From contig LR134362.1 in the NCBI GenBank assembly GCA_900637275.1, positions 620,001 to 684,000 of the forward strand: a stretch of DNA of 64,000 nucleotides, read 5' to 3'. The stretch comes from [Pasteurella] aerogenes (GTDB lineage Bacteria > Pseudomonadota > Gammaproteobacteria > Enterobacterales > Pasteurellaceae). The notes under the pieces are model-generated. The model was not told the DNA's origin, searched no databases, and was given only the letters and a program-made list of their open reading frames with translations. Below, one piece after another: positions 43,087 to 51,579 of this stretch (position 1 is the first letter of the stretch; each line of letters begins with the position of its first letter). The position numbers and the translations under genes are program-made.

Positions 43087-44508
43087 ATGAACAAAGAAAT
43101 TAAAACACAGGTTGTTGTACTTGGTGCCGGTCCCGCTGGCTATTCAGCCGCATTTCGTTGCGCAGACCTTGGATTAGAGACTGTTATCGTAGAACGTTAT
43201 TCAACCTTGGGTGGTGTGTGCTTAAACGTTGGTTGTATCCCTTCAAAAGCATTATTACACGTTGCTAAAGTGATTGAAGAAGCAAAAGCCTTGGCTGCAC
43301 ATGGTATCGTTTTTGGTGAACCAAGTACTGATGTAGATAAAATTCGCGGTTGGAAAGAGAAAGTAATTAACCAATTAACCGGCGGTTTAGCTGGTATGGC
43401 GAAAATGCGTAAAGTACAAGTAGTTAACGGTTACGGTAAATTCTCCGGTCCAAATACGATTATTGTTTCTGGCGATGATGGTGAAACGACAATCAAGTTT
43501 GACAATGCCATTATTGCAGCTGGTTCTCGTCCAATTCAACTTCCATTCATTCCACATGAAGATCCACGTATTTGGGATTCCACGGATGCCCTTGAGTTAA
43601 AAGAAGTGCCGGCTAATTTATTAATCATGGGCGGCGGTATTATTGGTCTTGAAATGGGAACGGTGTATCATGCGCTAGGTTCTAACATTGATGTGGTAGA
43701 AATGTTTGACCAAGTTATTCCAGCAGCGGATAAAGATATGGTACAAATTTATACCAAACGCATTGAGAAAAAATTCAATTTGCTACTCGAAACAAAAGTG
43801 ACTGCAGTTGAAGCTAAAGATGATGGTATTCATGTTTCAATGGAAGGCAAAAAAGGTACTGAAACCCGTCGTTATGATGCTGTGTTAGTGGCTATCGGTC
43901 GTGTACCAAACGGTAAATTAATTGATGCACCGGTTGCAGGTGTGGAAGTGGATGATCGTGGTTTTATCCGTACAGATAAACAAATGCGTACCAATGTACC
44001 GCACATTTTTGCGATTGGTGATATTGTTGGACAACCGATGTTAGCACACAAAGGTGTACATGAGGGTCATGTCGCAGCTGAAGTGATTGCCGGTAAAAAA
44101 CATTATTTCGATCCAAAAGTTATTCCATCTATTGCTTATACTGAACCAGAAGTAGCATGGGTTGGTAAAACTGAAAAAGAATGTAAAGCGGAAGGCATTA
44201 ACTATGAAGTGGCTAAATTCCCATGGGCGGCTTCTGGTCGCGCTATCGCTTCAGATTGTTCTGATGGTATGACTAAATTAATCTTTGATAAAGATTCTCA
44301 TCGTATTATCGGTGGTGCGATTGTTGGTACTAATGGTGGTGAATTGTTAGGTGAAATTGGTTTAGCCATTGAGATGGGTTGTGATGCGGAAGATTTAGCA
44401 TTAACAATTCATGCACACCCAACATTGCATGAGTCTGTTGGTTTAGCGGCAGAGGTGTTTGAAGGTTCTGTAACTGACTTACCAAACCCAAAAGCGAAGA
44501 AAAAATAA
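43087..44508 (+). CDS. lpdA: Dihydrolipoyl dehydrogenase (E3)
   Basis: A 473-aa FAD enzyme that reoxidises lipoamide. FAD motif VVVLGAGPAGYSAAFRCADLGL, redox disulphide GGVCLNVGCIPSKALL, NAD motif LLIMGGGIIGLEMGTVYHALGS, and the C-terminal catalytic AIHAHPTLHE-type motif (LTIHAHPTLHESVG). It serves both pyruvate and 2-oxoglutarate dehydrogenases. Last gene of the pdh operon. Confidence 0.98.
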   Translation: MNKEIKTQVVVLGAGPAGYSAAFRCADLGLETVIVERYSTLGGVCLNVGCIPSKALLHVAKVIEEAKALAAHGIVFGEPSTDVDKIRGWKEKVINQLTGGLAGMAKMRKVQVVNGYGKFSGPNTIIVSGDDGETTIKFDNAIIAAGSRPIQLPFIPHEDPRIWDSTDALELKEVPANLLIMGGGIIGLEMGTVYHALGSNIDVVEMFDQVIPAADKDMVQIYTKRIEKKFNLLLETKVTAVEAKDDGIHVSMEGKKGTETRRYDAVLVAIGRVPNGKLIDAPVAGVEVDDRGFIRTDKQMRTNVPHIFAIGDIVGQPMLAHKGVHEGHVAAEVIAGKKHYFDPKVIPSIAYTEPEVAWVGKTEKECKAEGINYEVAKFPWAASGRAIASDCSDGMTKLIFDKDSHRIIGGAIVGTNGGELLGEIGLAIEMGCDAEDLALTIHAHPTLHESVGLAAEVFEGSVTDLPNPKAKKK

Positions 44509-44536
44509 TTGCGCTTTTATTAAATTCAGTTTGAAT

Positions 44537-44572
44537 AAAAACGAGTAATGTTGCGGCATTGCTCGTTTTTTT
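44537..44572 (+). terminator. Terminator after lpdA
   Basis: AAAACGAGTAATG and CATTGCTCGTTTT form a 13-bp stem (one G-U) with a TTGCGG loop, followed by TTTTC. Confidence 0.88.
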
Positions 44573-44733
44573 CTTAAAAAGGCATTGATATTATGTGATT
44601 TTGTTCACGAAATAACAAAAAAATGCGTATGTTTTGTAAATTAGTGTCAATAAATGCTGGCTATCAGAGCAAAAGTCAGGTATTATCAGTCCGACTATAT
44701 GTATAATTATTCAGATTAAGTTTATTTTTATTT

Positions 44734-45246
44734 ATGTTAAAGAAGATTTTTATTATTTCAGGTTTGGCTTTATTGACCGCGTGTTCTAATTCAGAGCCGG
44801 CAAATGCGTCATTAAATGCTAAAAACAATAAAGAATTAACTCAGCTAATTAATGGGCTTAAAACGAATAGGCCATCACAATCTTCCGCTGTGTTTGATAA
44901 GCAATTAGCGCAAGTTTATCGTGAATGGGTTGGTACTCGCTATCGACTGGGAGGGGAAAGTAAGAATGGGATTGATTGTTCTGCATTCACTCAAATCGCA
45001 CTAGCAGATGCTTTTGGAATTAGCTTACCTCGTTCGACTTCCGAACAACGTCATGTAGGAAAACAAATTCAAAAAGCAAATTTGAAACCAGGTGATTTAA
45101 TCTTTTTCCGCTCTAACCGTCATGTTGGTATTTATATTGGTAATAATAAATTTATGCACGCCAGTACAAGTTCCGGTGTTACGATAAGTTCACTAAATGA
45201 AAGTTATTGGAGCCGGACCTATACGCAATCACGTCGCGTCATTTAA
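44734..45246 (+). CDS. nlpC: NlpC/P60-family lipoprotein endopeptidase
   Basis: A 170-aa envelope protein with a lipobox (SGLALLTAC, Cys17) and an NlpC/P60 catalytic domain from about residue 55. The catalytic Cys is in NGIDCSAFTQIAL, the His in RSNRHVGIYIG, with a third residue in FMHAS. Such enzymes cut peptidoglycan cross-links or stem peptides. Compared with E. coli it is nearest to NlpC/MepS by layout. No clear ribosome site precedes the ATG. A paired uptake-signal hairpin follows. Confidence 0.85.
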   Translation: MLKKIFIISGLALLTACSNSEPANASLNAKNNKELTQLINGLKTNRPSQSSAVFDKQLAQVYREWVGTRYRLGGESKNGIDCSAFTQIALADAFGISLPRSTSEQRHVGKQIQKANLKPGDLIFFRSNRHVGIYIGNNKFMHASTSSGVTISSLNESYWSRTYTQSRRVI

Positions 45247-45273
45247 TTTATTTCTATTTTTGCTAACATGAAC

Positions 45274-45307
45274 AAAAGTGCGGTCGTTTTTAACCGCACT
45301 TTTTTGT
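45274..45307. terminator. Paired uptake-signal terminator between nlpC and the umuD-like gene
   Basis: AAAAGTGCGGT and ACCGCACTTTT flank an 8-nt loop, followed by TTTTT, between convergent genes. Confidence 0.85.
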
Positions 45308-45332
45308 TTATTACGCCTTTCTTTTAGATTGA

Positions 45333-45773
45333 TTAAGCGGCAAGTTTCATTGCATTCCTTGGCTTAATTTGATGGATGGTATTGGTTACCGTTCCAACAA
45401 TAGGGAGATCATATTGAATTGCAGTTTTAATGCTGGAAATTTTGCTATCTAGGGAAAAAAAGAGGATCTCATGTTCATTGAACGCCACTTCATAAAGCTG
45501 AAATTGTCCGTTTATATCTAAAACAACCAAATCACCATGATAAAGCTGATCATTTTTTTCGACTACCAAAATATCGCCGGCTTCAATTCCCCAAGTAAAC
45601 AAATTTGGGTTGGTGACTTGGATAAAACAAGTTTGTTGCGGACGCTTGATGCAATGCAAATTGAGATCCAATTTTTGGTTACCTTTCGATGGATTAGTAT
45701 CTTGATAGAATGGCATAGGATGATAAGAATACATTTTAGCCATATTTTCCATTGTATTATTCATAAAAGTCAT
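45333..45773 (-). CDS. UmuD-like (S24 fold) protein lacking the catalytic Ser-Lys dyad
   Basis: A 146-aa protein whose middle and C-terminal parts follow UmuD/LexA S24 peptidases: DLNLHCIKRPQQTCFIQV, GIEAGDILVVEK (UmuD: GISDGDLLIVDS), LYHGDLVVLDINGQFQLYEV (UmuD: [20 protein letters not shown]) and DLPIVGTVTNTIHQIKP (UmuD: DVFGVVIHVVKA). Where UmuD has the nucleophile (ASGDSM) this reads VTNPNLF, and where UmuD has the Lys base (VKKL) it reads LYEV. No Cys-Gly cleavage site is seen. It should not self-cleave. ATG 45773 or 45776 is preceded by GAGG; a TTG at 45785 is also possible. The promoter carries two LexA-like boxes. No umuC is adjacent. Confidence 0.72.
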   Translation of the reverse strand: MTFMNNTMENMAKMYSYHPMPFYQDTNPSKGNQKLDLNLHCIKRPQQTCFIQVTNPNLFTWGIEAGDILVVEKNDQLYHGDLVVLDINGQFQLYEVAFNEHEILFFSLDSKISSIKTAIQYDLPIVGTVTNTIHQIKPRNAMKLAA

Positions 45774-45791
45774 CATACACCTCAAAAGTTA

Positions 45792-45807
45792 CTGGTTGTT
45801 TATACAG
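45792..45807 (-). promoter_or_regulatory. LexA (SOS) box near the transcription start
   Basis: On the minus strand, CTGT-ATAAACAA-CCAG: seven of eight conserved bases of CTGT-N8-ACAG. It lies just downstream of the -10 (45817-45812). Confidence 0.75.
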
Positions 45808-45811
45808 TTAA

Positions 45812-45841
45812 ATAATACTGATTTAATATACAGTATGTCAA
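45812..45841 (-). promoter_or_regulatory. Promoter of the umuD-like gene
   Basis: On the minus strand, a perfect -35 TTGACA (45841-45836), an 18-bp spacer and -10 TATTAT (45817-45812). The spacer is filled by a LexA-like box. Confidence 0.8.
45818..45833 (-). promoter_or_regulatory. LexA (SOS) box between -35 and -10
   Basis: On the minus strand, CTGT-ATATTAAA-TCAG: seven of eight conserved bases. Its centre is 26 bp from that of the second box. Confidence 0.75.
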
Positions 45842-46029
45842 CTACTTTGATAAAAATTTTTTTATTTTGTTTTTTGGGAGTATTTTTTGCTGAAAGATGA
45901 TTATTTTTTAAGAAAAGAGCAATATATTTAAAATTAAATATTTTCTTTCTCTGCTTTTTAAGCTATCTTTGTGGTGCAGGGGGATCGGGCTTTCGATCCA
46001 AACATCAACACAACATTATATTATTTATT

Positions 46030-47268
46030 ATGAACTCATCTCGTTTTATCTCATTATTTTTTCATGGAAGCTTAGTTAAACGGATTTCTATCGGTCTTGT
46101 ATTGGGGTTACTCGTGGCATTAATTGCACCGAGTTTACAATCTGCGCTCGGATTTAATCTTGCAGAAAAAGTTGGATTTTTAGGGAAGGTTTTTGTGCGT
46201 TCATTGCGTGCTGTTGCGCCAATCTTAGTTTTCTTATTGGTTATCGCGGCAATTGCGAATAAACAAATCGGTACTAAAAGCAATATGAAATCGATTGTTG
46301 TGCTTTATTTGTTGGGAACCTTCCTTGCGGCGTTAACCGCTGTTATTGCAAGTTTTGCTTTCCCAACAACTATTGCGTTGGCAACCCAAGAAGGTTCTTT
46401 ATCTCCACCGAGCGAAGTTTCCGAGGTTCTTAGCACATTAGTGTTAAATGTGGTAGATAACCCATTGAATGCCTTATTTAACGCTAACTTTATCGGTATT
46501 TTAGCGTGGGCAATCGGTTTAGGTATTGTATTACGCCATTCTTCAGAAACCACAAAATCTGTGGTGAATGATTTCTCTGAAGGTGTGTCAAAAATTGTTC
46601 GTTTTATCATTAATTTTGCACCAATCGGGGTATTCGGTTTAGTTGCTGAAACCTTAGCAGATAAAGGGCTTGGTGCATTATTAGATTATATCCAATTATT
46701 GGCGGTATTACTTGGTGCGATGTTGTTTACTGCATTCGTGATCAATCCAGCACTAGTATTTTGGAAAATCCGCCGCAACCCGTATCCATTAGTCTGGACT
46801 TGTATCCGTGAAAGTGGTTTAACTGCGTTCTTTACGAGAAGTTCCGCGGCGAATATTCCGGTGAACATGGCGTTGGCAAAACGTTTAAATTTAGATGAAG
46901 AAACCTATTCTGTGTCTATTCCGTTAGGTGCGACTATCAACATGGCGGGCGCGGCGATTACTATTACCGTATTAACCTTAGCGGCAGTGCATACACTTGG
47001 CATCACTGTTTCTTTACCAACTGCATTACTATTAAGTGTTGTTGCTAGCGTTTGTGCGTGCGGGGCATCTGGTGTTGCCGGCGGTTCATTATTGTTAATT
47101 CCACTTGCTTGTAGCTTATTTGGTATTTCCAACGATATCGCGGCACAAGTAATCGGGGTTGGCTTTATTATCGGTGTGTTACAAGACTCAGCAGAAACCG
47201 CATTAAACTCATCTACTGACGTTGTCTTTACTGCGGCAGTCTGCTTGTCAGAAGAAAATAATGCTTAA
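46030..47268 (+). CDS. sstT: Serine/threonine:sodium symporter SstT
   Basis: A 412-aa inner-membrane protein of the DAACS (glutamate transporter) family, SstT branch. The hairpin/TM7 motif reads FFTRSSAANIPVNMALAKRL, followed by SIPLGATINMAGAAITITVLTLAA and the late ASGVAGGSLLLIPLACSLFGI. It imports serine and threonine with Na+. There is no good Shine-Dalgarno before ATG 46030. A small hairpin (GGATCG/CGATCC, 45982-45999) lies in the leader. A strong terminator follows. Confidence 0.95.
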   Translation: MNSSRFISLFFHGSLVKRISIGLVLGLLVALIAPSLQSALGFNLAEKVGFLGKVFVRSLRAVAPILVFLLVIAAIANKQIGTKSNMKSIVVLYLLGTFLAALTAVIASFAFPTTIALATQEGSLSPPSEVSEVLSTLVLNVVDNPLNALFNANFIGILAWAIGLGIVLRHSSETTKSVVNDFSEGVSKIVRFIINFAPIGVFGLVAETLADKGLGALLDYIQLLAVLLGAMLFTAFVINPALVFWKIRRNPYPLVWTCIRESGLTAFFTRSSAANIPVNMALAKRLNLDEETYSVSIPLGATINMAGAAITITVLTLAAVHTLGITVSLPTALLLSVVASVCACGASGVAGGSLLLIPLACSLFGISNDIAAQVIGVGFIIGVLQDSAETALNSSTDVVFTAAVCLSEENNA

Positions 47269-47282
47269 TTTTCAGTAATCAT

Positions 47283-47312
47283 AAAAAAGCGGATTTTTAT
47301 CCGCTTTTTTTA
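47283..47312 (+). terminator. Terminator after sstT
   Basis: AAAAAAGCGGAT-TTTT-ATCCGCTTTTTT: a perfect 12-bp stem with a 4-nt loop and T-run, ending shortly before the next gene. Confidence 0.92.
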
Positions 47313-47323
47313 TCGGAGGAATC

Positions 47324-48769
47324 ATGATAAAAATTCAAGATGCCTATTTTCAACTTAGCAAAAATAATCGTCTCTATGTTCCAGCGCTGACGATTAATAC
47401 ACAAGATTTTTGGGTCATTGTTGGCTCAAATGGCAGTGGAAAAACTGCCTTAAGCCTTGCCTTACAAGGTGAATTGCCATTAATTGATGGTACATTTATT
47501 AATTCTTTTCAAAAAATTACCGCACTTTCTTTTGAAAAACAACAACATATTTTAGAACAAACTTTTAAAGATCGTAACAACGATACGGTTAGTCCTGATG
47601 ATTTTGGCAAAACTGCCCGTGAAACCATTTTAAATGGGAGCAGCAATGCCGATCTTTGCGAGTTTTATGCGGCAAAATTAAATATCAGTGCGTTGCTTGA
47701 GCGTCCATTTATTCAATTGTCCACTGGTGAAAGTCGCAAAGTATTATTATGCCAAGCCTTGGTGAGCGAGCCGGATTTATTGATCATGGATGAACCTTTT
47801 GAGGGATTGGATAAACAATCGGTGCAAGATTGGATGGATTTACTTAATCAATTGCAGCAAAAAATGGCGCTGGTATTGATTGTCAATCGTTTCTCCGATC
47901 TTCCGCCGGCGGCAGATCATTTGGCGTTATTGGAACAATTGGAATTAATTTTGCAAGGTTCTCGTGAACAGGTGGAACAACAAAGTATTTATCAGCAATT
48001 ACATTATGCGGAAAATGCAGTAGATGTGCCATTGCCACAAAGTGCGGCGCCTTTGATAAAATTAGATAAAAATCAACCGCTCTTTGAATTAAAAGACGTC
48101 TGTATTCAATATGGCGACAAAGTGGTGTTGGATCATTTAAGCTGGACGGTGGCGCCAGAGCAACATTGGTGGATAAAAGGTCCTAATGGTGCCGGTAAAT
48201 CCACATTGTTATCTATTCTCACCGGCGATCATCCACAAGCCTATGCTAACCATGTGTATTTATTCGGACGCCAGCGGGGAAGCGGTGAAACAATTTGGGA
48301 AATTAAGCAAAAAATTGGTTATGTCAGCAGCCAATTACACATGGATTATCGCGTGAATTGTTCGGTTATTGATGTCATTATTTCCGGCTTTTTTGACAGT
48401 ATTGGCGTATATCAAAAAACGCCGGATGCTCTTCGTTTAAAAGCAATGGAATGGTTAGCTCGCCTTAATTTGAGCGCCCTTGCTATGCGACCTTTTCGCT
48501 CATTATCTTGGGGGCAACAACGTTTATTGTTGATTACGCGCGCGATGGTTAAACATCCACCAGTGTTAATTTTGGACGAACCGTTACAAGGATTGGACGG
48601 ATTAAATCGTAAATTGGTGAAGCATTTTATTGATCAATTGGTAAAAAATAGTGCAACACAATTATTATTTGTTTCTCATCAAGATCAAGATGCTCCTGAT
48701 TGCATTACGCATTTATTTGAATTTGTTACAAAAAATAACGGATATTATTATGTGCAAAGTGCGGTCTGA
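47324..48769 (+). CDS. modF: ModF-like ATPase with two ABC domains
   Basis: A 481-aa protein with two ATP-binding cassettes and no membrane segment. Domain 1: Walker A GSNGSGKTA, signature LSTGESRK, Walker B LLIMDEPFEGLD. Domain 2: Walker A GPNGAGKST, signature LSWGQQRLL, Walker B LILDEPLQGLDG, His switch SHQ. This matches E. coli ModF (about 490 aa), associated with molybdenum metabolism although its precise role is undecided. It fits the Moco-dependent enzymes in the window. The modEABC genes are not here. Confidence 0.88.
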   Translation: MIKIQDAYFQLSKNNRLYVPALTINTQDFWVIVGSNGSGKTALSLALQGELPLIDGTFINSFQKITALSFEKQQHILEQTFKDRNNDTVSPDDFGKTARETILNGSSNADLCEFYAAKLNISALLERPFIQLSTGESRKVLLCQALVSEPDLLIMDEPFEGLDKQSVQDWMDLLNQLQQKMALVLIVNRFSDLPPAADHLALLEQLELILQGSREQVEQQSIYQQLHYAENAVDVPLPQSAAPLIKLDKNQPLFELKDVCIQYGDKVVLDHLSWTVAPEQHWWIKGPNGAGKSTLLSILTGDHPQAYANHVYLFGRQRGSGETIWEIKQKIGYVSSQLHMDYRVNCSVIDVIISGFFDSIGVYQKTPDALRLKAMEWLARLNLSALAMRPFRSLSWGQQRLLLITRAMVKHPPVLILDEPLQGLDGLNRKLVKHFIDQLVKNSATQLLFVSHQDQDAPDCITHLFEFVTKNNGYYYVQSAV

Positions 48770-48813
48770 TTTGTTAGAATTTTAATCAAGTGTTCACTTG
48801 AAAGGAGAAAACT

Positions 48814-49740
48814 ATGGGCTTCATTGATGGATTACCGGTGGCGGCGATTTTTTTCGTGGCGTTGGTTGTATTTATTCTTTTTTCTACTTTAAAAACCGTG
48901 CCACAAGGTTATCATTGGACAATTGAGCGCTTTGGACGTTATATCCGTACCTTGACGCCGGGATTGAACTTTGTGGTGCCATTTGTGGATCGCGTTGGAC
49001 GTCGGATCAATATGATGGAACAAGTGTTAGATATTCCGTCACAAGAAGTGATTTCCAAAGATAATGCCAATGTATCTATTGATGCAGTGTGTTTTGTGCA
49101 GGTGATTGATGCGCGCAGTGCGGCGTATGAGGTTAATCATTTAGAACAGGCGATCATCAATTTAACCATGACGAATATTCGTACCGTATTGGGTTCGATG
49201 GAGCTAGATGAAATGTTATCGCAGCGTGACAGCATTAACGGGCGTTTATTGGCGATTGTGGATGAAGCAACGAATCCTTGGGGAGTTAAGGTGACACGGA
49301 TTGAAATTCGTGATGTTCGCCCGCCCCATGAATTAATTGCTGCGATGAATGCGCAAATGAAAGCCGAGCGCAATAAACGGGCTGATATTTTGGAAGCGGA
49401 AGGTGTACGTCAAGCAGAGATTTTACGCGCGGAAGGGGAAAAACAATCGCGGATTTTGAAAGCGGAAGGGGAGCGACAAGAAGCCTTTTTGCAAGCAGAA
49501 GCGCGTGAGCGTGCGGCTGAAGCGGAAGCTAAAGCAACGCAAATGGTATCGGAAGCCATTGCCAGCGGCGATACGAAAGCGATTAATTATTTTATCGCCC
49601 AAAAATACACGGAAGCCTTAAAAGAAATCGGCGGATCGAACAACAGCAAAGTGGTATTAATGCCGCTGGAAGCGGGAAATTTGATTGGATCCGTTGCTGG
49701 CATTGCCGAGTTGCTTAAAGGTGATAAAAAATCAAATTAA
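48814..49740 (+). CDS. qmcA: SPFH/stomatin-type membrane protein QmcA
   Basis: A 308-aa protein with one N-terminal membrane helix (VAAIFFVALVVFILFSTL), an SPFH domain (VPQGYHWTIERFGRYIRTLTPGLNFVVPFVDRVGRRINMMEQVLDIPSQEVISKDNANVSIDAV) and an Ala/Glu-rich coiled coil (EGVRQAEILRAEGEKQSRILKAEGERQEAF). It forms oligomers in the inner membrane and probably modulates FtsH-type proteolysis or microdomains. It pairs with the NfeD gene that follows. Confidence 0.93.
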   Translation: MGFIDGLPVAAIFFVALVVFILFSTLKTVPQGYHWTIERFGRYIRTLTPGLNFVVPFVDRVGRRINMMEQVLDIPSQEVISKDNANVSIDAVCFVQVIDARSAAYEVNHLEQAIINLTMTNIRTVLGSMELDEMLSQRDSINGRLLAIVDEATNPWGVKVTRIEIRDVRPPHELIAAMNAQMKAERNKRADILEAEGVRQAEILRAEGEKQSRILKAEGERQEAFLQAEARERAAEAEAKATQMVSEAIASGDTKAINYFIAQKYTEALKEIGGSNNSKVVLMPLEAGNLIGSVAGIAELLKGDKKSN

Positions 49741-49790
49741 TATTTAAGTGGAGTTAGTGCTCCGCTTAAATTTTGGCGAGGGGAAAGACG

Positions 49791-50240
49791 ATGGAATGGC
49801 TGGTAGATTGGTCGGTATGGCATTGGTTGATTTTGGGCTTTGTATTGTTAATTGCTGAATTAATCATTCCCGGTGTGTTTTTGCTATGGTGGGGATTGGC
49901 GGCATTGATTACTGCCGGTTTGATGGCGTTTAGCAGTTTATCCTTAATTGTACTGACAATTATTTATGCATTGCTTGCTTTGCTGTTAAGTTTGATTTGG
50001 TGGAAATATCAACATAGTAAAGATCTATCCGATCAATCACATTCTTCCCTTAATCAACGAGATCATGCCATGTTAAAAGCACGCGGAACCGTACAAGAAA
50101 TTGCCTCCAATGGGATTGGGCGTGGCTATTTTGGCGATACCACTTGGCGTATCCAAGGGCAACATTTACAGGTTGGTGATGTGATTGAAGTAGATGCGGT
50201 TGTTGGCATTACTTTACACGTTCGCAAGATTGAACAATAA
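49791..50240 (+). CDS. ybbJ: NfeD-like membrane protein (YbbJ type)
   Basis: A 149-aa protein with two or three membrane segments (HWLILGFVLLIAELIIPGVFLLWWGLAALITAGLMAF and LSLIVLTIIYALLALLLSLIWW), then a soluble OB-fold NfeD domain (KARGTVQEIASNGIGRGYFGDTTWRIQGQHLQVGDVIEVDAV). The start at 49791 has GAGGGGAAAG upstream; the frame is open to a TTG at 49773, which is not used. It is the standard partner of QmcA. Confidence 0.92.
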   Translation: MEWLVDWSVWHWLILGFVLLIAELIIPGVFLLWWGLAALITAGLMAFSSLSLIVLTIIYALLALLLSLIWWKYQHSKDLSDQSHSSLNQRDHAMLKARGTVQEIASNGIGRGYFGDTTWRIQGQHLQVGDVIEVDAVVGITLHVRKIEQ

Positions 50241-50275
50241 AATCGAATTACAAGAAAAGGAAAATAGAGAATAAA

Positions 50276-50890
50276 ATGAAACAAGTGGTTATTTTTGCCC
50301 ATCCGAACAATCAAAGTAGCTTTAATAAAGCGATTTTAGAACATGTATTGGCGGGGGCGCAACAAGCTGGGGCAGAAACGGTGGTACGCGATCTTTATAC
50401 TATGCAATTTAATCCAGTGTTATCTTGGGCTGAATTACAAGCGGCAAATCAAAATATTACACCAGCAGAAATTAAATATGAACAAGATTTACTGCGTGAT
50501 GCCGATTTGATTACCTTAATTTATCCCCTCTGGTGGATGGGATTTCCGGCGATTTTAAAAGGCTATTTAGACCGAGTATTGAGTCATGGATTTGCCTATA
50601 AAACGGAAAACGGAATTTCAGTCGGCTTATTACAAGAGAAAAAAATGCAGCATTTTATTACCATTGGCAGCAGCAAGGATAAATACCAAGAAGCGGGATT
50701 TGACGTTGCTATTCGACATTGTTTGGTGGACGGATTATTTAATTTTTGCGGTATTACCGATATTGATCATCAATTAATTGGTGATATTTATGTGTTAAGC
50801 GAGGCACAACGTCAAGAGATTTTGCAGCAAGCAGAGCAAAAAACACAACAAAATTTAACCGCACTTTTCGAACAACACGAGCAAGCCTAA
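50276..50890 (+). CDS. NAD(P)H-quinone oxidoreductase, flavodoxin-like (KefG/NQO1 type)
   Basis: A 204-aa flavodoxin-fold protein. Family segments are VVIFAHPNNQSSFNKAILEHVL at the N-terminus, ADLITLIYPLWWMGFPAILKGYLDRVLSHGFAY (the FMN-binding loop), and a GIT-containing end. Relatives are MdaB, KefF/KefG and mammalian NQO1, which reduce quinones by two electrons. No kefB or kefC is adjacent. Followed by a chaperone gene after 1 nt. Confidence 0.85.
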   Translation: MKQVVIFAHPNNQSSFNKAILEHVLAGAQQAGAETVVRDLYTMQFNPVLSWAELQAANQNITPAEIKYEQDLLRDADLITLIYPLWWMGFPAILKGYLDRVLSHGFAYKTENGISVGLLQEKKMQHFITIGSSKDKYQEAGFDVAIRHCLVDGLFNFCGITDIDHQLIGDIYVLSEAQRQEILQQAEQKTQQNLTALFEQHEQA

Positions 50891-50891
50891 A

Positions 50892-51473
50892 ATGTCAACA
50901 GAACAACAATTAAGTCACTTTTCATTAATTAGTCGATTATTTGGCAATTTATTTTATCGTGCGCCCACGGATCCGCTGTTAAGCAATGTTTTTGCTTGGT
51001 TACAACAAAAAGGATTGAGTCAAGTGTGGGCGTTGGATACCGATGCACAAAGCGAACAGGCGTTGGATGCGTTGCAAATGAAGATCGACTTGACTTTACT
51101 GGAGCAAGAATATTCGCGTCTCTTTGGCAAAGCAAATCCACTCATCAAAACCGCTATTACAGATTATGGCATTGTGGCATCAGATTTTATCGCATTTCGA
51201 AAGGAACGCGGCATGCCACCATTCGCGGAGGATGAACAAAGTGCGGTGCATTTTGCGCTAGTTTTTTTAACTGCTTCATGGATTGAAGATAATTTGGCGT
51301 CTGTTCAAGCACAGCGAGAATTATTTGAACACTTTTTATTGCCTTGTGCTAATGTGTTTTTAGCACAAGTAGAGCGACAAGCGAATTTGCCTTTTTATCG
51401 TTCATTGGCAATCTTATCCCGCGAAATTTTAGCTGCTATGGCAGATGAATTAGAAGAAGCGGAAGAAGAATAA
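50892..51473 (+). CDS. TorD/DmsD-family molybdoenzyme chaperone
   Basis: A 193-aa all-helical protein. The TorD-family signature is LEQEYSRLFGKANPLIKTAITDYG (like EYxRLFxGP), preceded by LISRLFGNLFYRAPTDPLLSNVF and followed by ERGMPPFAEDEQSAVHFALVFLTAS. Such proteins bind twin-arginine signal peptides and help insert molybdenum cofactor. It starts 1 nt after the quinone reductase gene, and no molybdoreductase gene is nearby, so its client must be encoded elsewhere. The C-terminus is acidic (ADELEEAEEE). Confidence 0.82.
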   Translation: MSTEQQLSHFSLISRLFGNLFYRAPTDPLLSNVFAWLQQKGLSQVWALDTDAQSEQALDALQMKIDLTLLEQEYSRLFGKANPLIKTAITDYGIVASDFIAFRKERGMPPFAEDEQSAVHFALVFLTASWIEDNLASVQAQRELFEHFLLPCANVFLAQVERQANLPFYRSLAILSREILAAMADELEEAEEE

Positions 51474-51507
51474 TCGATATAATGAAAAAAAGTCAGGAGA
51501 TTATTCC

Positions 51508-51549
51508 GCACCTTAATCAGTGTTAGTTTTCATTTAACGGTTAAGGTGC
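51508..51549. terminator. Candidate hairpin between torD-like and efflux genes
   Basis: GCACCTTAA (51508-51516) and TTAAGGTGC (51541-51549) form a 9-bp stem with a long loop, between convergent genes. There is no clear T-run on the plus strand. Confidence 0.5.
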
Positions 51550-51579
51550 AGACATTGCTACCTAACTTTATTTTTTCAC

